A stretch of 64,000 nt of DNA from Nocardia uniformis NBRC 13702 (GTDB lineage Bacteria; Actinomycetota; Actinomycetes; Mycobacteriales; Mycobacteriaceae), in NCBI RefSeq assembly GCF_001613345.1, contig NZ_BDCE01000039.1:59804-123803 (forward strand), read 5' to 3'. The position numbers were made by a program, and so were the translations under genes. Shown piece by piece: positions 46,721 through 55,235 of the stretch. The notes below the pieces were generated by a model. That model ran no database searches, was not told the origin of the DNA, and worked only from the letters and a program-made list of their open reading frames with translations. Position 1 is the stretch's first letter; each line of letters opens with the position of its first letter.

Positions 46721-47916
46721 TTGTGCTGCGACTGCCCGGGCACCGCGGACTGGCCGTTGGGAGGCTGCGGAATGCTCTGCTGCGGCACACCCTGCGGCGC
46801 GGACCCGTGCGGACCCATGGCGGGCGGCGCGGCGGGCGCGGGCATCGGCGTCTGCGGGCTGCCGGGTGCGACGGCCTGCGGGGCCACCTGCGGCAGACCC
46901 ACGGTCTGCAGGACGCGACGGATCACATCGTCGGGACTGATCTCATCGGCGAGCGCGTCGTAGGACAGCACCAGGCGGTGGCGCAACACATCCGGAATCA
47001 CCTCGACCACATCCTGCGGCACCACGTAATCGCGGCCGCGAATGAGGGCCACCGCGCGGGCGGCGGCGATGATGCCGAGGCTGGCACGCGGCGAAGCGCC
47101 GTAGGCGATCCAGCCGGCCACATCGTTCATGCCGAACTCGGCGGGCTTACGGGTCGCGGCGATCACGCGGACCACATAGTCGACCAGGGCGTGGTGCACG
47201 AAGGTATTGGCCGCCAACTGCTGCAGCCGCACCACCTCGGCGGGGTCGAGAATCGCCTTGGCCTCCGGCGGGGTGATACCCATCCGGTAGATGATCTCGC
47301 GCTCTTCCTCCACCGACGGGTAGTCCACGACCACCTTGAAGAGGAAACGGTCGCGCTGCGCCTCGGGCAGCGGGTACACGCCTTCGCTCTCGATGGGGTT
47401 CTGGGTCGCCATCACCAGGAACGGATTCGGCATCGGGTAGGTCTTGCCGCCGATGGAGACATGCCGTTCGGCCATTACCTCGAGCAGAGCCGACTGCACC
47501 TTGGCGGGCGCGCGGTTGATTTCGTCGGCGAGGACGAAATTCGCGACGACCGGACCCAATTCGGTGTCGAACTCTTCCTTACCCTGGCGATAGATGCGCG
47601 TACCGATCAGATCGGTGGGCACCAGGTCGGGCGTGAACTGCACGCGGGAGAAGCTGCCGCCGACCACTTTCGCGAAGGTCTCCACCGCGAGCGTCTTGGC
47701 GATACCCGGAACGCCTTCGAGCAGTACGTGTCCACGCGCCAACACGCCTACGAGCAAACGCTCGACCAGTCGGTCCTGTCCGACGATCACCCGTTTGACT
47801 TCGTAGATCGCCTTTTCCAGGGTCTGGACATCGCGCTCGAGGGTGTTCGGTGCCGGTGAGTCCGTCTCTTTCACCGTGCTTACCCCGCTCACACCTTCAG
47901 TCGAAGTCACCAACAT
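46717..47916 (-). CDS. moxR: MoxR-family AAA+ ATPase
   Basis: 399 aa from the ATG at 47916. Walker A GVPGIAKT (residues 68-75), Walker B FVLADEINRAPAKVQSAL, sensor 1 MATQNPIE, arginine finger region EAQRDRFLFK. The C-terminal 60 residues are Pro/Gln/Ala-rich and variable. Drives the DUF58/VWA system; orthologous position to moxR1 (Rv1479). An earlier in-frame start at 47997 lacks similarity. Confidence 0.93.
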   Translation of the reverse strand: MLVTSTEGVSGVSTVKETDSPAPNTLERDVQTLEKAIYEVKRVIVGQDRLVERLLVGVLARGHVLLEGVPGIAKTLAVETFAKVVGGSFSRVQFTPDLVPTDLIGTRIYRQGKEEFDTELGPVVANFVLADEINRAPAKVQSALLEVMAERHVSIGGKTYPMPNPFLVMATQNPIESEGVYPLPEAQRDRFLFKVVVDYPSVEEEREIIYRMGITPPEAKAILDPAEVVRLQQLAANTFVHHALVDYVVRVIAATRKPAEFGMNDVAGWIAYGASPRASLGIIAAARAVALIRGRDYVVPQDVVEVIPDVLRHRLVLSYDALADEISPDDVIRRVLQTVGLPQVAPQAVAPGSPQTPMPAPAAPPAMGPHGSAPQGVPQQSIPQPPNGQSAVPGQSQHK

Positions 47917-48105
47917 CCCCGCTTTCGCCTCGGTCTTATGCGTGCTCGCCCCAACTATTCCAGGTATCGGTCGATGCTGCCGCACCCGGTGCGACAAGAG
48001 TCGCTAATTTCCCCGAACGGGCACTGGATTTCGAGGAGTGGCGCGGGTGTCGGCGCGCGCACCCCGACCGCGTCGCGGCCGTGCGAGGGTGCCGGGCGGT
48101 CGTCC

Positions 48106-48429
48106 TCAGCTGCGGCCGAGCGCCTTGGCGAGTTGGGCTTTGGTCATCGTCGAGCGGCCCGAGATACTGCGCTTCTTGGCCTCGTTGTACAGCTGCTCGC
48201 GCGGCGGGCCCGAGGAGCCACGCTGTCCGGATTGCGGGCCGCCACTCTTGGAGCCCTACGAGCTCGTGGAGCCCTTCGAACCCTTGGTCTGCCCTCGCTG
48301 GGCGCGCTCCTTGTTCACGGTCCGCGCCGCGATCTCCTCGGCGCGCTTGCCGCTCGCACCGCGATCGTTGGCGGAGTCCTTGATGTGCTCGTATTGTCGT
48401 TCTTGTTTATCTGTCCATTCCTTCGGCAT
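48106..48429 (-). pseudogene. RhoN-type protein split by an in-frame amber codon
   Basis: From the ATG at 48429 (ribosome site GGAGGTG) the frame encodes MPKEWTDKQERQYEHIKDSA and continues to KGSKGSTSS, where TAG at 48256-48258 stops it after 57 codons. In the same frame translation would resume as GSKSGGPQSGQRG and end EQLYNEAKKRSISGRSTMTK...LGRS at the TGA 48106-48108: the Rho-N-terminal-like helical domain that normally closes this roughly 100-aa family. So the only lesion is one nonsense codon in a Ser/Gly-rich linker. Adjacent to and divergent from catalase. Confidence 0.8.
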
Positions 48430-48532
48430 TACGCACCTCCTTGATCGAGAGATATCCGCACCACCCCTTCCGAAACCGCTTGCGGTCGCGAGAGCCGGGT
48501 AGGCCGGGAGATATCGGTAGGAAAGGAGAACG

Positions 48533-50050
48533 ATGTCCGACAACTACACCACCGACGACGCCGGCATCCCAGTTCCCAGCGATGAGCATTCGCTCACCGT
48601 CGGGGCGGACGGCCCCATCCTGCTCCATGACGCTTATCTGATCGAGAAAATGGCCGCGTTCAATCGTGAGCGCGTGCCCGAACGCCAGCCGCACGCCAAG
48701 GGAGGTGGGGCGTTCGGCGTCTTCGAGGTCACCGAGGATGTCAGCGCCTACACCTACGCCGATGTCTTCCAGCCGGGACGCAAGACCGAGACGCTGGCCC
48801 GCTTCTCCACCGTCGCCGGTGAACGCGGCAGCCCCGATACCTGGCGTGACCCGCGCGGATTCGCGTTGAAGTTCTACACCGAGCAGGGCAACTTCGATAT
48901 GGTCGGCAACAACACGCCGATCTTCTTCGTCCGTGATCCGATGAAGTTCCAGGACTTCATCCGGTCGCAGAAACGCCGCGCCGACAACAATTTGCGCGAT
49001 CACGACATGCAGTGGGATTTCTGGACGCTGTCACCGGAATCGGCTCATCAGGTGACGTGGCTGATGGGTGACCGCGGCATCCCGCGGTCGTGGCGGCATA
49101 TGAACGGTTATTCGAGCCATACCTATATGTGGGTCAATCGTGACGGCGATAAGTTCTGGGTGAAATACCACTTCAAGACCGATCAGGGCGTCGAGTTCTT
49201 CACTCAGGACGAGGGCGATCAGATGGCCTCGATGGATACCGACTATCACACACGTGACCTGTGGGAGCACATCGATGCCGGTGAATTCCCGAGCTGGACG
49301 CTACACATGCAGATCATGCCGTTCGAGGAGGCCAAAACCTATCGGTTCAACCCCTTCGACCTGACGAAGGTCTGGCCACACGGGGACTACCCGCTCATTC
49401 CGGTGGGTCGGATGACCCTGAACCGGAATCCGGCCGACTATCACACCGAAATCGAGCAGGCCGCCTTCGAACCGAGCAATGCCGTCCCGGGCACCGGTCC
49501 GAGTCCGGACAAGATGCTGCTGGGCCGCTGGTTCTCCTATCCGGACGCGCACCGGCACCGGATCGGCGCGAACTACAAGGAACTGCCGGTCAATTCGGCG
49601 CATGCGACCACGGTCCGCTCCTACAGCAAGGACGGCCAGCTACGGCACCACAATCCGGGTGACCCGGTATACGTGCCTAATTCGAAGGGTGGTCCGCACT
49701 CCGATCCGCTCGTGGCCGGACCGCAGGCGGTCTGGCATACCGATGGCGGGATGGTTCGCAGCGCCTATGCCAGTCGGCGCGACGACGACGATTGGGGCCA
49801 GGCCGGAACCATGGTGCGCGATGTGCTCGACGACGCGGCCCGGGAGCGGCTGGTCACGAATATTGTCGGGCATCTGCTCAACGGCGTCACCGAACCGGTG
49901 CTGTTGCGCGCTTTCGAGTACTGGCGCAATGTCGACAAGGATCTGGGCGACCGGATCGAGGCGGGCGTACAGGCCCAACAGAACGAGAAGGATCCGAAGG
50001 CGGGACAGCAGGCGAATCCGGCGCGGACATCCGCGCAAGGGAAAGCCTGA
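48533..50050 (+). CDS. Monofunctional haem catalase (clade 3)
   Basis: 505 aa, full length. Distal His54 in [18 protein letters not shown], Asn127 in [15 protein letters not shown], proximal haem Tyr336 in [20 protein letters not shown]-binding small-subunit class by length. GAAAGGAG ribosome site. Degrades H2O2 in the cytoplasm; its own strong terminator follows at 50071-50109. Confidence 0.95.
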   Translation: MSDNYTTDDAGIPVPSDEHSLTVGADGPILLHDAYLIEKMAAFNRERVPERQPHAKGGGAFGVFEVTEDVSAYTYADVFQPGRKTETLARFSTVAGERGSPDTWRDPRGFALKFYTEQGNFDMVGNNTPIFFVRDPMKFQDFIRSQKRRADNNLRDHDMQWDFWTLSPESAHQVTWLMGDRGIPRSWRHMNGYSSHTYMWVNRDGDKFWVKYHFKTDQGVEFFTQDEGDQMASMDTDYHTRDLWEHIDAGEFPSWTLHMQIMPFEEAKTYRFNPFDLTKVWPHGDYPLIPVGRMTLNRNPADYHTEIEQAAFEPSNAVPGTGPSPDKMLLGRWFSYPDAHRHRIGANYKELPVNSAHATTVRSYSKDGQLRHHNPGDPVYVPNSKGGPHSDPLVAGPQAVWHTDGGMVRSAYASRRDDDDWGQAGTMVRDVLDDAARERLVTNIVGHLLNGVTEPVLLRAFEYWRNVDKDLGDRIEAGVQAQQNEKDPKAGQQANPARTSAQGKA

Positions 50051-50070
50051 CGCTCCCACCCTCATCGCGC

Positions 50071-50109
50071 ACACCGTCCGGACCGGCGACCAGCTGGTCC
50101 GGACGGTGT
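50071..50109 (+). terminator. Catalase terminator
   Basis: Perfect 14-bp stem ACACCGTCCGGACC / GGTCCGGACGGTGT with an 11-bp loop, 20 bp after the catalase stop. No U-tract, as is common in high-GC actinobacteria. Confidence 0.75.
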
Positions 50110-50262
50110 CGTCGCAACTGGGACATTTCCCTAAAAGCGCTCGAAACGGCTACGGAATGATCACGCGTGGGTACAGTTTTTGAAACGTCGCTTTACCGGA
50201 TCGTCGGCTTCGCGTTCGCGGGCGTTTCCGGACGACATCGCTGAATCTATCGAGGACGAGCC

Positions 50263-51312
50263 GTGCCGCATCACAGAGTGACCTCCGGTTCCCTATCCGT
50301 CCAAGACCTGCTCGGTCCGATGGAACCCGGACCCAACACCAGACATCGCGTCGATACCGGTTTGACCGGACGCATCAGAGCCGCGGCGGGAGCGGCGGTG
50401 GCAGCGGGAGCGTTGATCGCCACCACCTCCGCACAGCTGACATCGGCGGTCGCCACCGCCGCGCCGCTGCCGCCCGCCGACCACGAGGCCGACCGCATGC
50501 TCGAGCCGGCCGCCGAGCCCGTGCCGGCGGCGGATGTGGAGGAGCAAGCCGTTTACGCGGTGCCCTCCGAAATTCCGGGTGACACAGCGGAAGTCGCACC
50601 GGCGGCGGCGCCGGTCGCCACACCGTTCGGTCTCGTGGGTCTCCCGGTCGAGATCTCCGGGCCGCTCGCGCAAGCCGAACAGGCCATCAAGGAGTTGCAA
50701 CAGCAGTTTGCCCCACCCGCAGTCGCCCCGGCGGCACCGGCACCAGCGGCCGCAGCACCGGCCGCCGTGGCACCGGCTGCCACGCCCTTCGGGTTGGCGG
50801 GTCTGCCACCGGAGATCTCCGGGCCGCTCGCCCAGGCCGAACAGGCCATCAAGGATCTGCAACAGCGGGTCGCCCCGCCCGCACAGGCACCGCGGATCAC
50901 CGCGGCACCCGCCGTACTACCGGTGGCCGGTGCGATCAGTTCGGGTTTCGGCTCCCGCTGGGGCGCGTTCCACTACGGCGTCGATATCGCCGACACACTG
51001 GGTACCCCGATCCACTCCGCCATGGGCGGCACCGTGATCGAGGCCGGTCCGGCGTCCGGATTCGGGCTGTGGGTGCGTGTCCTCCAGGACGACGGCACCA
51101 CCGCCGTCTACGGCCACGTCAATGACATGTACGTCCAGGCCGGACAGCGGGTGAATGCTGGTGATGTGATCGCCACGGTCGGTAATCGCGGCCAGTCCAC
51201 CGGTCCGCATCTCCACCTCGAGATCTGGAACCCGGACGGTAGCAAAATCGATCCGGTGGCCTGGCTGGCCGCCAAGGGCGTTCTGATGGAACAGCGTTGG
51301 GGCGCACACTGA
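50263..51312 (+). CDS. Secreted M23 peptidase with internal duplication
   Basis: 349 aa from a GTG. A basic N terminus of about 37 residues precedes a hydrophobic signal/anchor (about residues 38-68). Then a Pro/Ala-rich region holding two near-identical 34-residue repeats (TPFGLVGLPVEISGPLAQAE and TPFGLAGLPPEISGPLAQAE with following EQAIKELQQ helices), encoded at 50617-50718 and 50779-50880. The C-terminal M23 domain has HYGVDIAD and TGPHLHLEIW zinc ligands. Probable cell-wall endopeptidase. It stands roughly where ripA/ripB stand beside moxR1 in M. tuberculosis, but with a different peptidase fold. Confidence 0.85.
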   Translation: MPHHRVTSGSLSVQDLLGPMEPGPNTRHRVDTGLTGRIRAAAGAAVAAGALIATTSAQLTSAVATAAPLPPADHEADRMLEPAAEPVPAADVEEQAVYAVPSEIPGDTAEVAPAAAPVATPFGLVGLPVEISGPLAQAEQAIKELQQQFAPPAVAPAAPAPAAAAPAAVAPAATPFGLAGLPPEISGPLAQAEQAIKDLQQRVAPPAQAPRITAAPAVLPVAGAISSGFGSRWGAFHYGVDIADTLGTPIHSAMGGTVIEAGPASGFGLWVRVLQDDGTTAVYGHVNDMYVQAGQRVNAGDVIATVGNRGQSTGPHLHLEIWNPDGSKIDPVAWLAAKGVLMEQRWGAH

Positions 51313-51341
51313 CCCGAAGGCATGCACTGACCCGAAGGCAT
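51307..51341 (+). repeat. 18-bp tandem duplication across the stop codon
   Basis: CACTGACCCGAAGGCATG (51307-51324) is repeated at 51325-51341 with its last base changed. The first copy contains the M23 gene's TGA, so the duplication is silent. Confidence 0.75.
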
Positions 51342-51366
51342 CGGGCCCGGCGGTCCGCCGGGCCCG
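51342..51366. terminator. GC-rich terminator hairpin
   Basis: Perfect 11-bp stem CGGGCCCGGCG / CGCCGGGCCCG with a 3-base loop between the M23 gene and the convergent MTB12-like gene; likely serves both. Confidence 0.7.
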
Positions 51367-51374
51367 AGCGCCGA

Positions 51375-51788
51375 CTACCACGCCATAGTGGCGTAACTGA
51401 CCAGGGTGTCCTGACTTTCCTGCGACAGCTTCCAGGTGCCGCCGATGTTCTTCCAGGTCAGCGGGATCGGGAAGGAGTAGTCACCGAGGCGGCTGTTCAG
51501 GGTCGCGGAGAGGACATCGCCCTCCACGGTGACCGGGCCCGACACATCCCAGCTGTAGCCCGGGATCTGGCTGATGCGCTGACCGACGACCACAATGCTG
51601 CTGCCATCGCCCGACTCGAGCTCCGCGGACGATCCATTGAGCGCGGCCTGCAGCTTGCCCTGGAGTTCGCCCGGCGACGGCGCGGCGGGAGCGGCGATCG
51701 CGACGGGGGCGGCGACGACCACGGCGGCGGTAACCGGCATGAGGAGAGCGGCTGTCGCCATCGAGGCGGCGAAGAACGAGCGAATCAT
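51375..51788 (-). CDS. Secreted MTB12 (CFP-2)-like protein
   Basis: 137 aa. Signal peptide residues 1-33 ending AIAAPAAP. The mature part begins SPGELQGKLQAALNGSSAELES and continues as a compact beta-rich domain closing WKNIGGTWKLSQESQDTL, the pattern of low-molecular-weight antigen MTB12 and relatives. Function of the family unknown. Two IdeR-like iron boxes lie immediately upstream, implying iron-repressed expression. Confidence 0.7.
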   Translation of the reverse strand: MIRSFFAASMATAALLMPVTAAVVVAAPVAIAAPAAPSPGELQGKLQAALNGSSAELESGDGSSIVVVGQRISQIPGYSWDVSGPVTVEGDVLSATLNSRLGDYSFPIPLTWKNIGGTWKLSQESQDTLVSYATMAW

Positions 51789-51807
51789 GAGAGGTAACTC
51801 CTTGAGG

Positions 51808-51850
51808 ATAGGTTAGCCTAAGCATATTGCACGTTAGCTAGCCCTAAGTC
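51808..51850 (-). promoter_or_regulatory. Two IdeR/DtxR-type iron boxes
   Basis: Box 1, 51808-51826, reads TATGCTTAGGCTAACCTAT on the minus strand and matches the 19-bp consensus TTAGGTTAGGCTAACCTAA at about 15 positions by eye. Box 2, 51832-51850 (ACTTAGGGCTAGCTAACGT region), is weaker. Both lie 20-62 bp upstream of the MTB12-like start. Confidence 0.65.
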
Positions 51851-51922
51851 CACACCCTGGAAGTCCATTCAGCGCGATCCGTCGCCTAGATCACTACCGA
51901 ATAACCTTCCGGCGAGCGGGTT

Positions 51923-52273
51923 TCACGCCGCCGCGGCCCGCGCCAACATCGCGATCACCACGTCCGGGTCTTCCACATCGACAACCAGTCGAGTGAAATC
52001 GGCCCCCTCCAATTCGATTCGCACGGCGCGCCCATCGAAGAGGGTGTCCCAGAATTCCTTGCGCCCCTTACCCCGGAAGGTTCCTGCGGCGATGACCCCG
52101 GGGAAGAACGCCCCCGGTGCTCGCACCCACGGCGGACGCAGGTCCACCTCGGCGGGCGCTATCCGCCGGACCTGGGAAAGATCGAACGTCACCTTCTCGC
52201 GCAGCGCCAGCACCCGATGCGCCCCGGTCACATGCGCCGTCACCGTCGTCCCTACGACCTCGAAGTCAACCAT
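51923..52273 (-). CDS. Conserved hypothetical, probable PH-like fold
   Basis: 116 aa. Beta-rich: VDFEVVGTTVTAHVTGAHRV, then KVTFDLSQVRRIAPAEVDL, GVIAAGTFRGKGRKEFWDTL, RIELEGADFTRLVVDVEDP. The strand order and final helix (VVIAMLARA) resemble bacterial PH-like domains. No signal peptide or membrane helix; monocistronic. Function unknown. Confidence 0.7.
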   Translation of the reverse strand: MVDFEVVGTTVTAHVTGAHRVLALREKVTFDLSQVRRIAPAEVDLRPPWVRAPGAFFPGVIAAGTFRGKGRKEFWDTLFDGRAVRIELEGADFTRLVVDVEDPDVVIAMLARAAAA

Positions 52274-52448
52274 CTCGCCCTCACTCTCACCGTCGCTCTC
52301 CCCGAGAGTGCCGGGCGGTTCTGGCCATAGCCTGTGAGATTCCTAGGAGTTCACACAGGTTTATGCCGGAGCGACGACGGCGGGACGCGCTGGCGGTAGC
52401 GGCCGACGCGATCTCGGACCGCCCTCGGCTTCATCTACGGACCTTCCC

Positions 52449-52487
52449 AGTAGGTCATCTACTATGTAGCCCAGTAGATGACCTACT
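52449..52487. promoter_or_regulatory. Double GTAGNNNNNCTAC operator / 15-bp inverted repeat
   Basis: AGTAGGTCATCTACT (52449-52463) and its exact inverse AGTAGATGACCTACT (52473-52487), 9 bp apart. Each arm is itself a dyad (GTAG-5-CTAC). A further half-site CAGTAGG follows at 52496-52502. It lies 50-85 bp upstream of the small secreted protein gene, so paired operator sites are more likely than a terminator. Confidence 0.6.
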
Positions 52488-52534
52488 ATGCAACTCAGTA
52501 GGTCCCAAGATGAGCAGAGAGGCAATGGCGCCAC

Positions 52535-52924
52535 ATGCGGAAACATCGCTCTACCAATGCAATTCACGGAATGGTCACCGTGGTCGGCCAAGTTCTGGGA
52601 GTAACCGCCCTCGCGGCGATCGCCGCAGGACCCGCTATGGCGGAATCAGTGACACGGGACGACAGGTCCCCGTCGCGGCCCGGTTCCTACCGAGGCGATA
52701 CCACCGGCATACATGCCATCGACCCCTTCGGCTACCAGCACCGCGACTCGAATCCCCTACTGCAGAACCAACATCGGGACGCGTTGCGCGACTATCACAC
52801 ACCATCGGAACCAGCGGCGCATCCGGGTACATCCACGAGCGGGGGCACCGCCACCTGGACCCGAACCACCTCCCCTGACGGTGCGGGCTGGGCCGTCTGT
52901 CGCCCACAGGCGGCATGGTGCTGA
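52535..52924 (+). CDS. Small secreted protein
   Basis: 129 aa. Residues 1-36 form a signal peptide (hydrophobic VVGQVLGVTALAAIAAGPA, cleavage after AMA). The mature part is hydrophilic, rich in Asp/Arg/His/Thr with no recognised domain, e.g. IDPFGYQHRDSNPLLQ, and two Cys close to the C terminus. It begins under the double operator and its end overlaps the LanC-like remnant by 10 bp. Confidence 0.6.
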   Translation: MRKHRSTNAIHGMVTVVGQVLGVTALAAIAAGPAMAESVTRDDRSPSRPGSYRGDTTGIHAIDPFGYQHRDSNPLLQNQHRDALRDYHTPSEPAAHPGTSTSGGTATWTRTTSPDGAGWAVCRPQAAWC

Positions 52925-53232
52925 GCGATCGACCCAGCGAGCACGGCCTGATCTGGAAATCAGCTGCCGACGATACGGACAGCGATCCGACCCTCTATCA
53001 CGGTGGCGCGGGCATCGTGCTGGAGGCACATGACCATTTCGGTGACGACCGTTACGCCGAGGCCGCACTGCGCGGTGCCCGGGATATCGCGGCACAGGTT
53101 GAACGAGAACGCTTCTGGTCGCTCTACTCCGGCTTGACCGGCATGGCCGTCGCCCTGCGGGCGGTACACATCCGGCTCGACGATCCGGTCTGCGAGCGGG
53201 CCGCTCGACGAGGACTCGCGCATCATCGGTAA
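52915..53232 (+). pseudogene. LanC-like protein, N-terminal remnant
   Basis: 105 aa beginning MVLSDRPSEHG. DPTLYHGGAGIVLEAHDHFG, then FWSLYSGLTGMAVALRAV, match the first two alpha-barrel repeats of lanthionine-synthetase-C-like proteins (normally over 350 aa with seven repeats and zinc Cys/His residues). The frame stops after GLAHHR, so the remainder, including the zinc site, is missing. No lanthipeptide precursor or other maturation gene is nearby. Confidence 0.65.
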
Positions 53233-53311
53233 TCGGCGACCGGGTACGCCGTGCAATGGCCGGATCACCCTCTTCTCGTAGGCTGAGTTTCCTACGTGAT
53301 GACGGGAGGCT

Positions 53312-53986
53312 GTGGTGGCCGAGACGACGGTGGCCGAGGTACTGGCAGAGCTGGCGGCGCTCGAGGATCCGAAGGCCCGTGCGGTGAATGAGAAGCACGG
53401 TGACGATCACGGGGTGAACCTCAGCAAGCTGCGTGCGGTGGCGAAGCGGCTGAAAACGCAGCACGAGCTCGCGTGCCAGCTCTGGAAGACCGACGACACC
53501 GCGGCGAGGCTGCTGGCGACCCTCATCTGCCGTCCCAAGGCATTCGAGCGTGACGAGTTGGATGCCATGGTGGGTGAGGCGCGCACGCCCAAGGTGCACG
53601 ACTGGCTCGTGAATTACGTGGTGAAGAAGAATCCGCATGCCGAAGGGCTGCGCCAGGCCTGGTCCGCCGATCCCGATCCGGTAGTCGCGAGCGCCGGCTG
53701 GGCGCTGACCACCGAACGCGTGACGAAAAGGCCCGAGGGCCTCGACCTGGCGGGACTGCTCGACGTCATCGAGGCGCAGATGAAGGACGCCCCGGAGCGC
53801 CTGCAGTGGGCGATGAACCACTGCCTCGCCCAGATCGGGATCGAGCACCCCGACCACCGAGCCCGCGCGATCGATATCGGCGAGCGCCTGAAGGTGCTCG
53901 AGGACTACCCGACTCCGCCGAACTGCACCTCCCCGTTCGCGCCCACCTGGATCACCGAGATGGTGCGCCGAAGAGACGAGAAGTAG
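53312..53986 (+). CDS. AlkD-like DNA alkylation repair protein
   Basis: 224 aa from a GTG. All-helical HEAT-like repeats: GVNLSKLRAVAKRLKTQHEL, then TPKVHDWLVNYVVKKNPHAEG, QWAMNHCLAQIG, closing NCTSPFAPTWITEMVRRR. Resembles DNA glycosylases of the AlkC/AlkD superfamily, which remove bulky or cationic alkyl bases. Monocistronic. Substrate range unknown. Confidence 0.78.
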   Translation: MVAETTVAEVLAELAALEDPKARAVNEKHGDDHGVNLSKLRAVAKRLKTQHELACQLWKTDDTAARLLATLICRPKAFERDELDAMVGEARTPKVHDWLVNYVVKKNPHAEGLRQAWSADPDPVVASAGWALTTERVTKRPEGLDLAGLLDVIEAQMKDAPERLQWAMNHCLAQIGIEHPDHRARAIDIGERLKVLEDYPTPPNCTSPFAPTWITEMVRRRDEK

Positions 53987-54050
53987 ATCGATCTTTCGGG
54001 TCGGCCGCTCCGGTCCGGCGGGCGATGCGCGCGGGCTTCGCTCGGGTGAC

Positions 54051-54524
54051 CTAGCGGGTTCGGCGGGCGCACTCCTCGTATGCGGTACCCGTTTCGAAGC
54101 AGTCGTGGAAGCCGCTCTGAATGTCCCCGCTGGTGGGCGGCTCGCCGCAGAGAATTCCACAGCGCTGGAAGTTCGGAACCGCGGTGCCGTCGGGCCAGTG
54201 GCACGAGTTGGCGTCACAGGTGTAGCCGCGCGTGTTGGGATCGCGGGCAATGGGGTCCGGGCTGTAGGACCACACGAACGCATCGGTGCGCTGCACCTGT
54301 ACGCAATAGACGGTTCGCCCGTTGGCGAAGCGACCGACCGCCCCGGGATCCTCGCAGTAGCCGTTCAAATCGACCGCCGCCGGAGGCGGCGCGGTGGACC
54401 CGCTACCGGACGGCGGCAGCGGTGCGGCCGCGGAAATGGTGATCGCCGCGATGAACAACATCACCACGCCGACGACACCCACAATCAGCCGATGCGTGAC
54501 CACGCGTGGGATCGGTCGAGGCAT
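54051..54524 (-). CDS. Cys-rich exported protein
   Basis: 157 aa. Basic start then one hydrophobic helix (LIVGVVGVVMLFIAAITISA, residues 13-32) acting as signal or anchor, a Pro/Ser linker, and an extracytoplasmic domain with seven Cys (GYCEDPG, VYCVQ, YTCDANSCHWPDG, RCGILCG, DCFE, ECARR pattern), likely disulfide-bonded. Resembles Mycobacteriales secreted proteins with a CDANSCxWPDG motif; function unknown. Confidence 0.7.
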   Translation of the reverse strand: MPRPIPRVVTHRLIVGVVGVVMLFIAAITISAAAPLPPSGSGSTAPPPAAVDLNGYCEDPGAVGRFANGRTVYCVQVQRTDAFVWSYSPDPIARDPNTRGYTCDANSCHWPDGTAVPNFQRCGILCGEPPTSGDIQSGFHDCFETGTAYEECARRTR

Positions 54525-54659
54525 CGCGTCCCCCTTGCGTCGCAGATCAACTAGCGATTTTCAGGACTATACGCCGAATGGGAGTCGTCGGAACAAGATC
54601 GACACATCGACGATTCGAATAGGTACCGAATGTTCACCACGGCAGCGAGATGGTCAGAG

Positions 54660-54689
54660 CGGGGAGCCGGCATGGCCCGGCACTCCCCG
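54660..54689. terminator. Possible terminator hairpin
   Basis: CGGGGAG (54660-54666) pairs with CTCCCCG (54683-54689), with an inner CCGG/CCGG pair. It lies in the 275-bp gap between two divergent genes (54525-54799), which otherwise shows no gene. Confidence 0.4.
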
Positions 54690-54799
54690 TTCTGGTGACC
54701 GCGGGGCAGCACCATCAGGACTGCGGAACCCTAGCCGAATACCGAGAGCGCAAGGCGCACCCGTGAGGGAACCGCGGCCGCGACTTGTAGGATCGCCTG

Positions 54800-55123
54800 A
54801 TGAAACTTGGAAAGTGGTCTGCCGCAGGCGCTCTGGTCGCCGCGGCCGTGTCAATGGCGGCCCCCATCGGCTCGGCGTTCCCGACCGGCTCGTTCGAGGG
54901 TGGGGACGGCCGCGAAGTGGTGATGATCGACGGCAAACTGGAGATCAGCGATTTGGACTCGTGCTGGGCCAGTGGCTTCCCGCGCGATATCCAGATCCAG
55001 AACCGCAGTAAGCGCAATTTCCTGGTGTACGCGACCAACGACTGCAGCGGTGAGCCCACCGCCACCGTCGCCCCGGGTGGATCCGCGACGCATTACGGCT
55101 GGTCTGCCGTCGCGGCCAGGTAG
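54800..55123 (+). CDS. Small secreted protein with two Cys
   Basis: 107 aa. Signal peptide residues 1-26 (ALVAAAVSMAAPIGSA). Mature protein of about 80 residues: LEISDLDSCWASGFPRDIQI and FLVYATNDCSGEPTATVAPG, two Cys likely paired, ending THYGWSAVAAR. Looks like a small beta domain of actinobacterial exported proteins; function unknown. A strong terminator follows. Confidence 0.65.
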   Translation: MKLGKWSAAGALVAAAVSMAAPIGSAFPTGSFEGGDGREVVMIDGKLEISDLDSCWASGFPRDIQIQNRSKRNFLVYATNDCSGEPTATVAPGGSATHYGWSAVAAR

Positions 55124-55140
55124 TAAGCGCGCGGGCGCAG

Positions 55141-55170
55141 GCTCCGGACGACATTGGTTTCGTCCGGAGC
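55141..55170 (+). terminator. Terminator after small secreted protein
   Basis: Perfect 11-bp stem GCTCCGGACGA / TCGTCCGGAGC with an 8-base loop, followed by TTGCGTTTTG, which gives a short U-rich run. Confidence 0.75.
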
Positions 55171-55235
55171 TTGCGTTTTGTACCGCAGGAATTCACAGTT
55201 GGTATGCATTGTGGCCCAATACATGTGGAGCAGCG

